From NCBI GenBank assembly GCA_022497145.1, contig MU386016.1, positions 1-43,078 of the forward strand: DNA of 43,078 nt, written 5' to 3'. This document shows positions 9,761-20,641 of this stretch, piece after piece. The first letter of the stretch is position 1; every line of letters begins with the position of its first letter. The DNA is from Rostrohypoxylon terebratum. Taxonomy: Eukaryota; Ascomycota; Sordariomycetes; Xylariales; Hypoxylaceae. The notes beneath the pieces were generated by a model. The model had not been told where the DNA came from and did not search any database. It saw nothing but the letters and a program-made list of their open reading frames with translations. The translations under genes and the position numbers were made by a program.

Positions 9761-11266
9761 ATGTTCTCCCGACGAAGCCGCCAGCGCGCTTTAGGCCTTG
9801 TTGCCTCTAGCTCCCTCGTTGCCGCCGGTCCGTGCGACATCTACTCCTCCGGCGGTACACCTTGTGTCGCTGCCCACAGTACCACCCGCGCCTTGTACAG
9901 CTCATACTCCGGTGCACTCTACCAGGTACAACGCGGCTCCGACAGTGCCACGACCACCATCTCCCCGTTGTCCGCCGGCGGTGTCGCCAATGCCGCCGCG
10001 CAAGACACGTTCTGTGCCAACACGACATGCCTCATCACCATCATCTACGACCAGTCGGGTAACGGTAACCACCTGACCCAAGCCCCACCGGGCGGGTTCA
10101 GCGGTCCAGAGGCCAATGGCTATGACAACCTAGCTAGCGCGATCGGCGCCCCAGTCACCCTAAACGGGCAAAAGGCATACGGCGTGTTCGTCTCGCCCGG
10201 CACGGGCTACCGAAACGACGTGACGAGCGGTGTCGCCACCGGCGACGGGGCGGAGGGCATGTACGCGGTATTCGACGGTACCCACTACAACGGAGCATGT
10301 TGCTTTGACTACGGAAATGCGGAGACCAACAACAAAGACACGGGCGATGCGCATATGGAGGCTATCTACTACGGCGATAGCACGACCTGGGGCACCGGTT
10401 CCGGAAGCGGCCCGTGGATCATGGCTGATCTCGAGAACGGGCTGTTCTCCGGGTTAAGCGCGGACCAGAACACCGCCGACCCGTCGATCACGTACCGCTT
10501 CGTCACTGCGATTATCAAGGGCGAGTCGAACCAATGGTCCATCCGCGGTGGTAACTCTGCGTCCGGTTCACTGTCGACATATTACAGCGGGGCGCGTCCC
10601 TCTGGGTATAACCCCATGCACAAGGAGGGCGCTATCATTCTTGGCATCGGCGGCGACAACAGCAACAGTGCGCAGGGCACGTTCTACGAGGGCGTCATGA
10701 CCGACGGCTACCCGTCCGACGCCACCGAGAACTCGGTGCAGGCCAACATCGTGGCGGCCAAGTACGCCACGTCATCGCTCACGAGCGGCGCGGCCCTGAC
10801 CGTCGGCTCGACAGTCAAATTCCAAGCGACGACCTCGGGCTACACGGACCGGTACCTGGCGCACAGCGGCTCGACGGTGAACACGCAAGTGGTGAGCTCG
10901 TCGAGCAGCACGGCGCTGAAGCAGCAGGCGAGCTGGACGGTGCGCGCGGGGCTCGGCAACAGCGCGTGCTACTCGTTCGAGTCGGTGGACACGGCCGGCA
11001 GCTACATCCGGCACTACAACTTCGCGCTGCAGGTGGGCGCCAGCGACGGCACCAAGCAGTTCAAGGAGGACGCCACCTTCTGCCCGCAGACCGCGCTCAA
11101 CGCCAAGGGCACCCACGCCATCCGCGCCTGGGGCTACCCCACCCGCTTCTTCCGCCACTACAACAACGTCGGCTACGCCGCTAGCAACGGCGGCGTGCAG
11201 ACTTTCGACGCCACTAGCTCGTTTAACGACGATGTCAGCTGGGTCGTAAGCTCGGGGTTCGTCTGA
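9761..11266 (+). CDS. abfB: secreted alpha-L-arabinofuranosidase B, GH54 with CBM42
   Basis: Single exon, 501 aa, with an N-terminal signal sequence (positive start, hydrophobic LGLVASSSLVAA, then GPCDIY as likely mature end). Residues 24 to about 338 are the GH54 catalytic domain: nucleophile Glu225 in ADLENGLFSG, acid/base Asp299 in GIGGDNSN, and the rare vicinal cysteine pair Cys180-Cys181 (GACCFDYGN) that forms a strained disulfide in the Aspergillus enzyme. Residues about 343-501 are the arabinose-binding AbfB/CBM42 beta-trefoil with three related repeats (LAHSGSTVNTQ, IRHYNFALQV, FRHYNNVGYA). It releases arabinose from arabinoxylan and arabinan outside the cell. The coding sequence is much more GC-rich than its flanks, as expected for a highly expressed secreted enzyme. 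No intron is needed. Confidence 0.96.
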   Translation: MFSRRSRQRALGLVASSSLVAAGPCDIYSSGGTPCVAAHSTTRALYSSYSGALYQVQRGSDSATTTISPLSAGGVANAAAQDTFCANTTCLITIIYDQSGNGNHLTQAPPGGFSGPEANGYDNLASAIGAPVTLNGQKAYGVFVSPGTGYRNDVTSGVATGDGAEGMYAVFDGTHYNGACCFDYGNAETNNKDTGDAHMEAIYYGDSTTWGTGSGSGPWIMADLENGLFSGLSADQNTADPSITYRFVTAIIKGESNQWSIRGGNSASGSLSTYYSGARPSGYNPMHKEGAIILGIGGDNSNSAQGTFYEGVMTDGYPSDATENSVQANIVAAKYATSSLTSGAALTVGSTVKFQATTSGYTDRYLAHSGSTVNTQVVSSSSSTALKQQASWTVRAGLGNSACYSFESVDTAGSYIRHYNFALQVGASDGTKQFKEDATFCPQTALNAKGTHAIRAWGYPTRFFRHYNNVGYAASNGGVQTFDATSSFNDDVSWVVSSGFV

Positions 11267-12499
11267 GGCGAAGTGGTGATCTGCAGGGGCAAACGATAGT
11301 TGGTTCATTAAACTAACTGTATTGCCAAGTGGTGTGATGGGAAAATTCTTATAATATATTATTGTTAGGGTGGCTATTCTGGTATATAGTAATAACAACG
11401 AGTTAAATCACTTTTTATGGGTTTCAAGACTTGGTTCCCGATTCTAGACCTCGAGGCTAACCAGTTTTGATCGAGTTTGTGAAGTTAGGTATGAGAGAAA
11501 TGTGGCAAGTGAGGGATAGAGGTAGGTAAGTGGTTCCTATATATGGTACATCCCTGCCCAGATACCATATACTCATCTTGAAAGAAGGTTCATTGTTGCA
11601 TTTACCCGTTAACCTCTCACATCGGCCCTGGTGAGAACCCTTTCCAGCCCATAGGACGTCAAATTTAGAACATCACAAACACACACGCAAGTGACAACGA
11701 ATAAGGTACACCAAATGACGAGTTGTAACAACCTCAGGGGATGACTTATATTAAACTATAGTATACAATCAAATCTGCCAAGTAGGTATAGTATCTGGCC
11801 GCGGTTGTATTCATGCGACGATGGTCAAGACTGTTTAGATTTGGGTATAGAGATATCACAATCTAAGCCTTCTCTAACATCGCCTCCTTACCCGTACTAA
11901 GAATAAATTGGCTCCATCTCGAGATCACATGGTTAATTATCGCCGTTCTCGTCTGATACATGCCAATCACGGGAGCGACCCTGTACTCCCCCACAAAGCC
12001 GTTGGCGGAAGACCCGAAGATATTTTCAGCCCGGTCGTTTCACGTTTCAAACATCAACACGGAGGTTCCGATTCTCCACGACCTCTAAGAGGTCTCGATG
12101 CTTTCTCAATGTAGTCGTAATAGATACCCCAGTTGTTCTTGACTCGCTAGAGTCCCCACGTCGCCAATTGGTCGGACACTAAGCCGCCGGGCATGACTGG
12201 TCCCGCAGCGAGAATCAATGCTGACTCGTCAATTCGTAGGGGTGAATACGCTAACCCATGTCCTCCACGCGGCATTGGCGATGTCAGTTTGCGTAGCGTG
12301 CGGGCCGTCGTTGATGGCAGATATGTTTGATGTTTCAACTAAACACCGAGCTAGATCGGTATCATGATTCAAGCCTCTCGCCCTACCACCCCTTATTTAC
12401 CCACTTGGGGATTATGAGGTATTGGTGGCGTGTTAGCACTGCATTTCTGTACTAGAATGAAGTAAAAGAGGAGCGGAGGGTCCAGCTCGTCGAGAGGTG
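11267..12499. other. intergenic, no gene recognised
   Basis: About 1.2 kb without a supported gene; short ORFs at 11908-12114 (+) and 12147-12338 (-) show no domain. It contains the 3' region of abfB and the distal promoter of the secreted DPBB gene. Confidence 0.5.
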
Positions 12500-12507
12500 T
12501 ATATAAG
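12500..12507 (+). promoter_or_regulatory. TATA box of the DPBB gene
   Basis: TATATAAG, 357 nt upstream of the start codon of the secreted double-psi beta-barrel protein. It is followed by a CT-rich stretch (about 12520-12600) typical of a fungal start region, implying an unusually long leader of about 300 nt. Confidence 0.6.
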
Positions 12508-12650
12508 ATGGTCCGAACCGTCTTCAACTTGTCTCGTTTCTTTCTGATCTCGTCAACCTTCATTACTTCTATTCAATCTCTATACAATCTTTAGATTATA
12601 TTAGCTAGGCATTCGTTAGCCTGCTGCCCTTCTTTGATAGAAACGACATC

Positions 12651-12667
12651 CGTTCTCCACGAGAACG
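12651..12667 (+). other. small perfect hairpin in the DPBB leader
   Basis: CGTTCTC (12651-12657) and GAGAACG (12661-12667) pair around a CAC loop, inside the predicted 5' leader. Seven pairs and a 3-nt loop; a function is unknown. Confidence 0.4.
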
Positions 12668-12863
12668 CCTGCCAACAACAATCCTTATCGACAGACAGAT
12701 CATTCGTCGTCGAATTCAAATTTCACACCGATCTCTAGATTTTCCACGGGACTATCAAAGAGTCATATCTCTCCTTGAAACAACTTGAAGTTTCTATATT
12801 TTACTTTCTGAAGTAAATATTCAAAACCAATTCTCCGCTTCAAAAAAGCCAAAAACCGCCAAA

Positions 12864-13211
12864 ATGATGTCCGTCACCAAGATCGTCGCCGCCCTCTCCA
12901 TGACCGTCGGCTACGCCCTCGCCTTCAACGGCGACCTGACCTACTACGAGCCCGGCCTCGGCTCCTGCGGTGGGGAGAACACGAGCTCCGACCACATTGT
13001 TGCGCTCGCGCCTGCGCAGTTCACGGCCGACCCCAACGCCTGCGGCAAGAACATCCAGATCACGTACAACGGCAAGACGACGACCGCCCAGGTCGTCGAC
13101 AAGTGCATGGGATGCTCCGACGACAGCATCGACGTCAGCTCGGCCGTCTTCTCCGAGCTCGCCGACCTGAGCGCCGGCCGCGTCCAAGTCGAATGGGACT
13201 ACACTTCGTAA
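12864..13211 (+). CDS. small secreted double-psi beta-barrel (RlpA/expansin-like) protein
   Basis: Single exon, 115 aa; two adjacent ATGs (12864, 12867) follow CCAAA, and either could start. Residues 1-20 form a signal peptide (VAALSMTVGYALA), cleaved before FNGDLTYY. The mature part is a single double-psi beta-barrel domain: the opening TYYEPGLGSCG, ADPNACGKNIQITYNGKT, and the hallmark VVDKCMGCSDDSIDVS, where Asp is the conserved barrel residue. Cysteines at GSCG, NACG and KCMGC suit two disulfides. Such proteins (RlpA-like, barwin/expansin relatives) loosen or bind cell-wall polymers, or act as small protease inhibitors or effectors; the sequence alone does not decide. There is no expansin C-terminal CBM63. 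GC-rich at third positions, with a long leader, suggesting strong expression. Confidence 0.9.
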   Translation: MMSVTKIVAALSMTVGYALAFNGDLTYYEPGLGSCGGENTSSDHIVALAPAQFTADPNACGKNIQITYNGKTTTAQVVDKCMGCSDDSIDVSSAVFSELADLSAGRVQVEWDYTS

Positions 13212-14593
13212 GCCCCGACTGTCAAGGACAACGACGCGGAGAGACAGGCAAGACAAGACAAAACAAAACGAGCACGCACACACGCAAACTGCGAGCGCGG
13301 GACGCAAGCAAACCACCGAGCCGAGCCTGGTATCACTCTCACGCTAGACGCACCAACTCAGCACGGGGGCCCTCAACGACCTCGACGGTCGTCCCATCCC
13401 TCCAGCATCCTAGCACCTGAGCCAAGAGTCGTCATTAGAAACGCGCAGAGCGCATAGACAAACAGCCGTCACACTAGACAAAGCACAAATTGGGCAGAAC
13501 GAGACCGTACAAACCTCGATGGGCATATACGCATACCTTACATTTTGACAGTTTTTTGACATTGTATATAGACCAAGACAAAAAATGGAAAACAACAACT
13601 TTTTTCTATAACGGAGAATCGCACTGCGAAAACAGAGAGAGAGATAACCCGTACGTTGATTGTGCCCGTATCGGAGACCTGGTACTTCGTGCATAGAGCC
13701 ACTGGATAGAACCATCCGAGCCTGCCCGGTCAGGGGTAGAATATACCTAGGTATATATATATGTATATGTATATGTATACATACATACAGATATCTGTTA
13801 CAGACAAAACGCTGCTGTCTTCAAAAAATTCGTCATCGGTGATTTGTGTAAATTTCAGAAATATTAAAAAAGATGAGGGTAGGTATAATTAGGAAAATCC
13901 ACTTTTCTAGTTGAAGCATACTAAAGTCGGAGATCTAGAATGTTCCTGTACATATATGTACTTAACAAAAGATATTATTGCAGGGACGTACGTACCTCCA
14001 ATGAGCCTCAATCAATGCCAAGAACCGCGGAAGCTTATTACCCAGTAGACCCTTTTCCAGCTCATGTGCCGCGACTACCTTCGAATTGGTAAAGGTGGCA
14101 TCCCAATGTCACGGAATGAATAACCTGCTTACGATCACGAAAAAGGGTGGCTTGTACCACACCAGTTTTGCAACCCGTCAATAAAACGGATGCGGCGTCG
14201 TGGGGGGGGGCGAATATTGACTCACAGGTAGGCTGTTAGGAGATTACGAGGCTTCGGAAAACATTGTTGCTGCCTATCGTACTCGGCAAGGACGGAAAGA
14301 CTTAATGCCACCATTACGGCAGCCTGCAGAGTCTCCTGCCAAGACTGTTGGCTGTCCGTTCGGACGGCTGCCGGGATGTACAAATATTCACGGCAGTATT
14401 TACGGCATAGATGTACGGTGTCACAGCAGATGAAAACACGATGATAGGTGAAAGCCAAAGACTCTCAATTCATAACATAGTAGTAATGATACAAGCTCAG
14501 CTTCCATATCAAAAACCCACACACATCATGCAACCGTTCCTATGATGCCTGCCTGTGTGTCCATTGCCTGTTTTGATCCGGAACTCCTAAATC
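13212..14593. other. 3' regions of the DPBB and hacA genes, no further gene
   Basis: Convergent intergenic space of 1.4 kb. It should contain the 3' UTR of the DPBB gene and, from the right, the long hacA 3' UTR. It holds the TA/TG microsatellite at 13751-13788 and an eight-G run near 14202. No ORF has recognisable domains. Confidence 0.5.
13751..13788. repeat. TA/GTATAT microsatellite
   Basis: An alternating purine-pyrimidine tract of TA and TGTA units ending in ATACATACATAC. Simple sequence in an intergenic 3' region. Confidence 0.8.
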
Positions 14594-14789
14594 TTATGGG
14601 GAAAGCCTAATCCGGTTTCCGTTACCCATTTCCGTGTTCATGTCTCTTTCCCCTTTTGATATCACCGATAATACAAAATTTGGTTTGGTGGGTTGTGTCT
14701 GTCCTAGGACGCTTGTTGATGATAATCCAGGTCGGGAACTTGGCGAGAAGGCTGTAGTCGCCTCCCCCTCTATAGTTGTAGTACTAGTG

Positions 14790-14825
<36 letters not shown>

Positions 14826-15442
14826 AGTTTCCGTTCTTCGACGGTGATTGCCCACATCAGGGTGAGCAATACCTCTCGCGACGGTAAGCTGGTGCCGTCT
14901 GGCCACGTCTGCGGTCCACGGCTCTGATCGCCCTTGATACCCGGGGATCCAAATGCCAGCTCCTCGACCTGGTCATCGCGTCCCTTCTCAGACACCAACC
15001 GCAATAACTCCATCGTCGCATCCTTGAGTGGACGCGCCAAGATGGGGCTGCTGGTTAAGAGCTTCTGAAGAGATTTGATTCTCAGAGTCGAAGAGGCTGA
15101 AAAGTGGTTCCGAGTTGTCTTGGGCGACTGAGTCGCTTCCCGCGGTCGCGCCTGGAGCTGCGCCGCTGACGTCGTCGGTGCTGAGGAACTGGTCGAAGTC
15201 GAATTCCGGAAATTGGGGGGTCGAGTTACCAGCCAGATTATTGTACTCAAAATTGAGGGGGTCGGATGAAGGACTAAATTGGCCTTCAGCGCCCCACGAA
15301 TCAACGTCAAAGGGTGTCGAAAGGCTGAAAGCATCACTGAAGAGGCTGTCAGCAGCGTTAGAAGCTGCAGGTAGAGTGACAGCGCCGGAGGTGGCGGTTG
15401 TCGCGAGGCCACCCACGACGGAGGAACTTCCACTGACGGACA
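14594..15442 (-). other. hacA: alternative C-terminal reading frame of unspliced hacA mRNA
   Basis: If the IRE1 intron is retained, translation stays open to a stop at 14594 and gives a 558-aa protein. This tail differs from the spliced one. Soon after the intron it encodes two strongly hydrophobic segments (ALSLYLQLLTLLTASSVMLS, and NLVLHPTPSILSTIIWLV shortly after). Then come Ser/Thr-rich sequence and, near the end, about twelve threonines from a GTA microsatellite. Mammalian XBP1u uses a hydrophobic segment at an equivalent place to bring its mRNA to the ER. That comparison is inference. Confidence 0.6.
14790..14825. repeat. (GTA)12 trinucleotide microsatellite
   Basis: About twelve uninterrupted GTA units. 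On the minus strand it encodes the poly-threonine run of the unspliced hacA frame; in the spliced mRNA it falls in the 3' UTR. Confidence 0.85.
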
Positions 15443-16331
15443 CTGCAGGTCGCACAACACCGCTGCTGGATGTTGTGTCGCGTCTGTGGAAGTAGGCTCG
15501 GAAGTGGGGGCCGTCGAGACCTTTTCAGCTTTGGACGATTCACCGAGGTTGTCATCGGCCACGGGGGTAAGTTCGGGGGAGAGGGAGGCAGGGTCGACGG
15601 TGCCGTCCTGTTCGGGCATGAGGATAAAGTCGTTCATCATACCGGGCTTGTCTTCAGCCTGGCCATCTTGAGATGTGCCGAATAGAGGCTGGGATAAAGT
15701 TAAGGGAGAAGGTTGGAATGCGTCAAGCGGAGAAGAGCTTCGGCTACCGCCGTTGCCCCGGAGCTTGTTCAGTTCATCCATCAACATCTCATTTGTTTTT
15801 TGCTGATTCCGCAATAATTCTTCTAATTGTTGGTTTCGTTGTTCTAAAGCTTCCACCTCCTGTCGCTTACGTTCCCGAGAGGATTGAGCCGCACGACGAT
15901 TCCGAAGAACTCGTTCAACTCGGCGTTGCTCTTTCTCATCTTCGGTCTTTGCTCGCTTTCTGTTACATGTATTAGTCAGATCAACCTTTTGTTGATGCAT
16001 GCATGAGGAAATCTTCTCACCTTGGAGGTAAGTTAGTCTTAGGCTCTGGGAGGACTTGACCCCATGACTTCCTCTTCTTAGCCGGCTTCTTCTCGGCGTT
16101 CTCAGGTGCCGGGGAAAGTGTGGCTTCGGTGCTGGCCGGAGGTGCCGACTTCTCTTCTGTGAATGATTGGGGCGTCATGACGCTCTCCAATGTGGTGTTT
16201 ACTGTGGAAGAAGCGGCGAAGAGGGAAGGGTACATGTCTCCAGGAACAGACATGAGAGACTCGGCGGGAGAGGCCTCGAACTTGACTTGAGGAGTCGAGG
16301 TGGTGGTTTGTTGTGTTTCCCAACTCTCCAT
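14988..16331 (-). CDS. hacA: bZIP regulator of the unfolded protein response (HacA/HAC1)
   Basis: Exons on the minus strand: 16331-16021, 15959-15463 and 15442-14988, giving 420 aa for the induced form. The first gap (61 nt) is an ordinary intron (GTGAGA...branch CTGACTAATAC...CAG); the second (20 nt) is the IRE1 intron. The N-terminal part has the conserved TPQVKFEASPAESLMSVPG and KKRKSWGQVLPEPKTNLPPR. The bZIP follows: basic region RNRRAAQSSRERKRQEVEAL and a leucine zipper to about residue 170. The spliced C-terminus is acidic and aromatic (SNAADSLFSDAF, FPEFDFDQFLSTDD, EPLFSLFD), as expected of an activation domain. The protein enters the nucleus under ER stress and raises chaperone and secretion genes. 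Closest relatives are hacA of Aspergillus and hac1 of Trichoderma. Its promoter lies right of 16331; a MRWQG mini-ORF starts at about 16590 if the leader reaches that far. Confidence 0.95.
15443..15462 (-). promoter_or_regulatory. hacA: 20-nt IRE1-spliced unconventional intron of hacA
   Basis: On the sense strand the exon ends CCAGCAG and the intron starts CGGTG (15462); it ends CTGCAG (15443) and the exon resumes TGTCCG. Removal joins GCA G to TG, switching to the frame that encodes the acidic tail. The 5' site is the loop CAGCAGC on a nine-pair stem (CACAACATC with GGTGTTGTG, one G-U). The 3' site is the loop CTGCAGT on a GAC/GTC stem. Both loops fit the CNGCAG|N IRE1 cleavage rule. Neither border is a spliceosomal GT-AG. 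Confidence 0.93.
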
Positions 16332-17029
16332 TTTTTCTTATTTACTCTTTGTCTCTGTATGAAATGGTGTCTGATGTTTCCGTGTATGTTGATGTTAGGA
16401 GGACTTGTTTTCTTCTAATCTGCAAGGCTGAGAAATTCAGCCTGTTTTGCTGTTGTTTTGTAGCTGTCGATAAGCTTCAATGGCGTAACTTGTCAGAAGA
16501 GAGAAAAATGAATGGAGCTGAAAAGTAAAGAGGTGCCGTCCTAATTCCTCGATACAAATAAACAGCAATTATGTTTACCCTTGCCAACGCATGGTATAGG
16601 TTAGATAAGGTGAGACAAGGATGGATGAGTCAACGCTCGTGTTCTTAGCGTTTCCTCGCTCTCTTAGTGGTTGAGGTGGTGTGCGGTGTTGAGTCAGGTG
16701 AGCGTTACAAGTGAAAAGTATAAAAGAACACGGTGGCCAAAAAACGAGAGTGCTAGTATATGTAGTTGCCTCCTCGCTTTTTCCTTGATTGGTCGTGGTT
16801 AACTTGGTGCTTGGACTAATCGAAGTTTGGTGTTGCTGGTGTGAAGGATGGGACACTGGGAGACAAGAACGACTCTTTATGTTCAACGTGTCCTGATAAA
16901 TTTAGGAGCCTGGAAATGCCTGAGGCCGCAACTTCCGTTCCTTCCACCCCTGTCTTGAGTCTTAGGTGTGCATGTGTGTCAGCCACTGGTGGGGCCCAGA
17001 AAAAGGAACCAGACCAGACTCCATTATGA
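16332..17029. other. hacA promoter and leader region
   Basis: Upstream (on the minus strand) of the hacA start. Apparent ORFs here have no domains. A short ATG-TAA ORF of five codons (MRWQG) begins near 16590 on the minus strand and could act as a uORF if transcribed. No clear TATA box. Confidence 0.45.
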
Positions 17030-17088
17030 TACGTACCATACGTACCATACAGTAGTACGTACCATAGATAGTATGTAGGTACGTACCA
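17030..17088. repeat. TACGTACCA short tandem/dispersed repeats
   Basis: Two perfect 9-nt units of TACGTACCA in tandem at 17030-17047, a third copy at about 17056-17064, and a reversed-looking GTAGGTACGTACC at 17076-17088. The sequence is dense in the palindromes GTAC and TACGTA. Confidence 0.7.
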
Positions 17089-17815
17089 CCCTTGCCATGG
17101 AGTTGCTGGGAGGACTCGGAGTGTTACAAGGATTGGGGCACTTTTCTTGGACTTTCTTGGAGCAACTCTTGGAGAAGGGATGGAGGAAGAGTCAGGGGTT
17201 GATTGACTCTCAACTAGGAAAGTGGATCTTGTGGCACCAAACCACCGAGACGAATGAGAACGTTGAATTCCCTGGTAGTTGCTGCAGCTGCCCTGTTAGC
17301 CGGTCCTATTCGCCATTCAATGTTGCGCCTGTGCACCTTTAGCCACCTTGCAGGGCTATCTTCATCTTGCGACAGTTGCTTACATACTATACCTAGTATT
17401 ACTGCGTAGTAGTACCTACCTACAGGTACCTAGTAGGATGCTAAGAATGCTAAGATCGCTAAAAAACGACGCCTAGGAAATCTTCCCTTTTCCCTCATCT
17501 TCCATCTAATAAACCCATAGATCCATCAACCGGTCCGGCAATACAAATGGGTTAACATGGAATGCCACACATGGCAAACAGCGAAACAGCGAAACAGCGT
17601 ATAACCGAAGTCTGGTAACATCCATTTTCATTGAATTTAATCAATTGACCAAATAATGGACTCCGTCACTCGACAAACTTGCCGATTGGGCCAACAACTT
17701 CTTACTACATGCAATAATCTATCATCGCTTAGGTACCTTCTAAGCGGTGGGATTATGGGATATGTTGAATAATGGTTGAATATGTCGAGCTAGTCGCCTA
17801 CACGTCTCTATCTAT

Positions 17816-17848
17816 GGATACTAAAGGGATACTAAAGGGATACTAGAG
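17816..17848. repeat. 11-nt tandem repeat, three copies
   Basis: GGATACTAAAG is present twice exactly and a third time as GGATACTAGAG. Confidence 0.8.
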
Positions 17849-20133
17849 ATAACCGATACCAACAAGTATGGATATAGACATCCTTTGCCGGTGGGTTGCT
17901 GCGTTCATGCTGCTACTAATAGGGGGTTGAGTGCATTCGAAGTGCATTCGAACTATTATTCCATCTATTCCATGGCGACATTCTAGTGGCCGCGTACCGT
18001 ACGTACCCCTGAATTTAGAAGCTTGAGTTGATCCTCAGCCTCTGTTTTTTCGATACGATCAGCGGAGACAGAAGCCAATTTGGAAACGCCCCAAATTTTC
18101 GGTGGTTATTATTAGCAGCTGGGATAATCCACCGATCCACCAATCCACTAACCCACCAGTGAGCTGGACTCGCAGGACACGTTCGTCAGCCAACTATGTC
18201 AACCCACCGCTGACTTGCATGCCCAGCATGCCATGCCCATGCCCTGGGAAGCCCTGGAAGCCTCAACAGACTAACCTTCTAAACTGCCTCCCCGAGCAAA
18301 CTAAAAATCGAAAGGATTCACGACGTACGACCTCAATCGCGCCATCATCACCATCATCGTTAAATTAGACTTTAGGATTCTACAGAAACAGGCTTCAAGT
18401 ATTAAGCTGAGAAGCGTTTAAAAGCGTTGATTGTATGACGCCTAGACTGTATAGAGTTAGTTATCCATGAGCTAGGTTATGTCTGTTGCCTGGCGATACA
18501 ATTTCAATTCTTGCCACCCAGATTCCAGAGACGGCGAATTGGAAAATTCTATCATTATTTGTCAACTCATCAATCCCTTCGACCTATTTTACGGCAAGAC
18601 AAACTTCAGTTAGTCTCCGAAAGGGCAACAGGGAGAGCATAGAAATAATTTATTCGCAATTAATCAGCACCTAGGAAATTAGCCTGTATTGCTGCCGAGC
18701 CAAAGTAGACGGCCAGCTACGGCGGAAGGACTACCGAAGCCGTCCGCTTTGCTCTGACGGAATCTGGGGAAGAGCCAAACTTGGTGGTTAGTGATAATAT
18801 AGGATTTCAGGAACGGCAATCCTTCGTTGCATGGCATCCCCTTCATCTAGTGGTAGCCTAGTTGATGATATAGGAATGTAGCGGCACATGCGGTACGGCG
18901 TGTTAGAGAAACCCTTGGACTGGCTCATAAGCGGCAGTGAAGCATCACCAACCTAAATTCTCACTTCTTTCGATCACCGACATGATTCAAGATCACTAGG
19001 TTCAGCTCGATGTTTGAATTGCATTTCTCTTAGATTAATTCAAGTTTGTATCACTTACTCACGTAGTTGTGCAAGTCAAACCGGGATATTTCGAGTCGTT
19101 CTAGAATCTTTGATCCTTCAGGGCAGTTTGCTGCTACATTCGGTCATCACAAGTGCAGGTTTCGGATAGTCGCAAACCATCTTGCCAATGACATCTCTAT
19201 TCAGCTCTATTTTGAAGCCTAATTTAGCTTGTTACAGCATGAAGCCGACATCAATCGAAATCATTAAAAGGTTTGTTACTTTCGATACGGCACCGACTCG
19301 GCAAAATTGTTCTCAAGCGTACATGTACACATATCGCACATACCTATACTGAAATAGGGAGGACAACGACTTGACCTTATCGTCTTACCTATTTCGTAGC
19401 AAACTGCCGTGACCGAATAGAAGATCTCTATCATCGATTTCGGGGTGCTGCAAATCATAGCTACCAATCTTGGAAACTAGTATTATTATCATTACCGTAA
19501 AAGACTCCACCCCATTCACGATGAATTGGACGATCAATCTCACCTTGTCATCGCCTATCCCCAAGCATCTGAGAATTCTCTTGGCCCCCTTGATCGACAG
19601 CGATTTTGCGCAGGGTTGATGTCGACATTTTAAATCGAAACCAACGAACCAGCCAATAAGATCACGTTGGAATCAGCCCTCTCGCACGATACAGCGCTCG
19701 TCTATTAATGTTACTAGGGCTGACTTTATGACTTCAGCACTCATGTATTGTACTAGGTATTTAATGCAAAATAATCACCTAATTCGTAGTTAGGTCTGAC
19801 GCCGTACAAACCGTCCACTCAGCCTCGCTAGAAGCCGCGAACCCGCATAGAATTAGATCATTCTAGGTACCATCGTGCGATGTTGGTCTTAACCTGAAAT
19901 CGCTGGCTGATGAAGGAGGATTCCTGTGCCATATGAAAGAGATGATATTGCGCAAATCTCAGAGGGAGATGAGAATTATCAGTACGTACTTCGTAGATTA
20001 ATCTCTCTCGCAATATGCACGGACAATCCACCAACCTTTTTCGGCCAAGCCCGTCTGTGATTCGTTGGGCAATGAAACACTGTTTTCTCAGACCCTTCCC
20101 TACTTCCGTACGCTGTTCTCGAATTTCATAGAT

Positions 20134-20487
20134 TCAAACAACTTCCGCTTCAAATTGAGCAGCCGAAGTTCCGCGAGCACGGTGGATCACGGGCCACCCG
20201 AACGTTGCATCGAATTCACGAACTCGCAATCTTCCCCGCAAAATCCGGCTCAATGCATCAGCAGATCTAGATGGAGGCGCAACCCATTCATGCACTTTCT
20301 GTCCCATGCCTATATGTGTTGACCAATTTAGGGCAAGGTGAAGAGGTGAGTGTCGGTCATATAAATTTGATAATCGTCTAGCAACATTAGTAGGTGGTAT
20401 ACTCCCTACACCATCGTTGTGTCGGTGCCTACGATAGGGAGCACGTGTGGCATTTCTCCAATTAGGGGACAATACTACTGGGAACAT
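20134..20487 (-). pseudogene. possible ankyrin-repeat protein relic
   Basis: A minus-strand open stretch contains LSNLYDRHSPLHLALNW, which looks like the start of an ankyrin repeat in fungal multi-ankyrin proteins (xxGxTPLHLA). Frame and similarity fade on both sides; downstream minus-strand sequence to about 19500 has further coding-looking pieces (such as RILRCLGIGDDKVRLIVQF near 19530-19590) broken by stops. Recognised only from this motif, so the family assignment is tentative. Confidence 0.3.
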
Positions 20488-20641
20488 CTAGCCCCTTGAG
20501 TGGAGGAAAGACATCGCCTCCCTACCATCTTTCGCCTATAACTTGTTTACACACTCCCTCGTCGGCGATTCCAACGGGCATACCAGTTTAGCGTGCGCTT
20601 CGTAGGCAAATCTACGTCGTACACTATGCTATGACCTTTGT

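Noticed and set aside
10772..11398. 208-codon minus-strand ORF under abfB
   Set aside because: Shadow of the GC-rich CBM42 coding region; composition is Arg/Ala/Val-rich without any domain.
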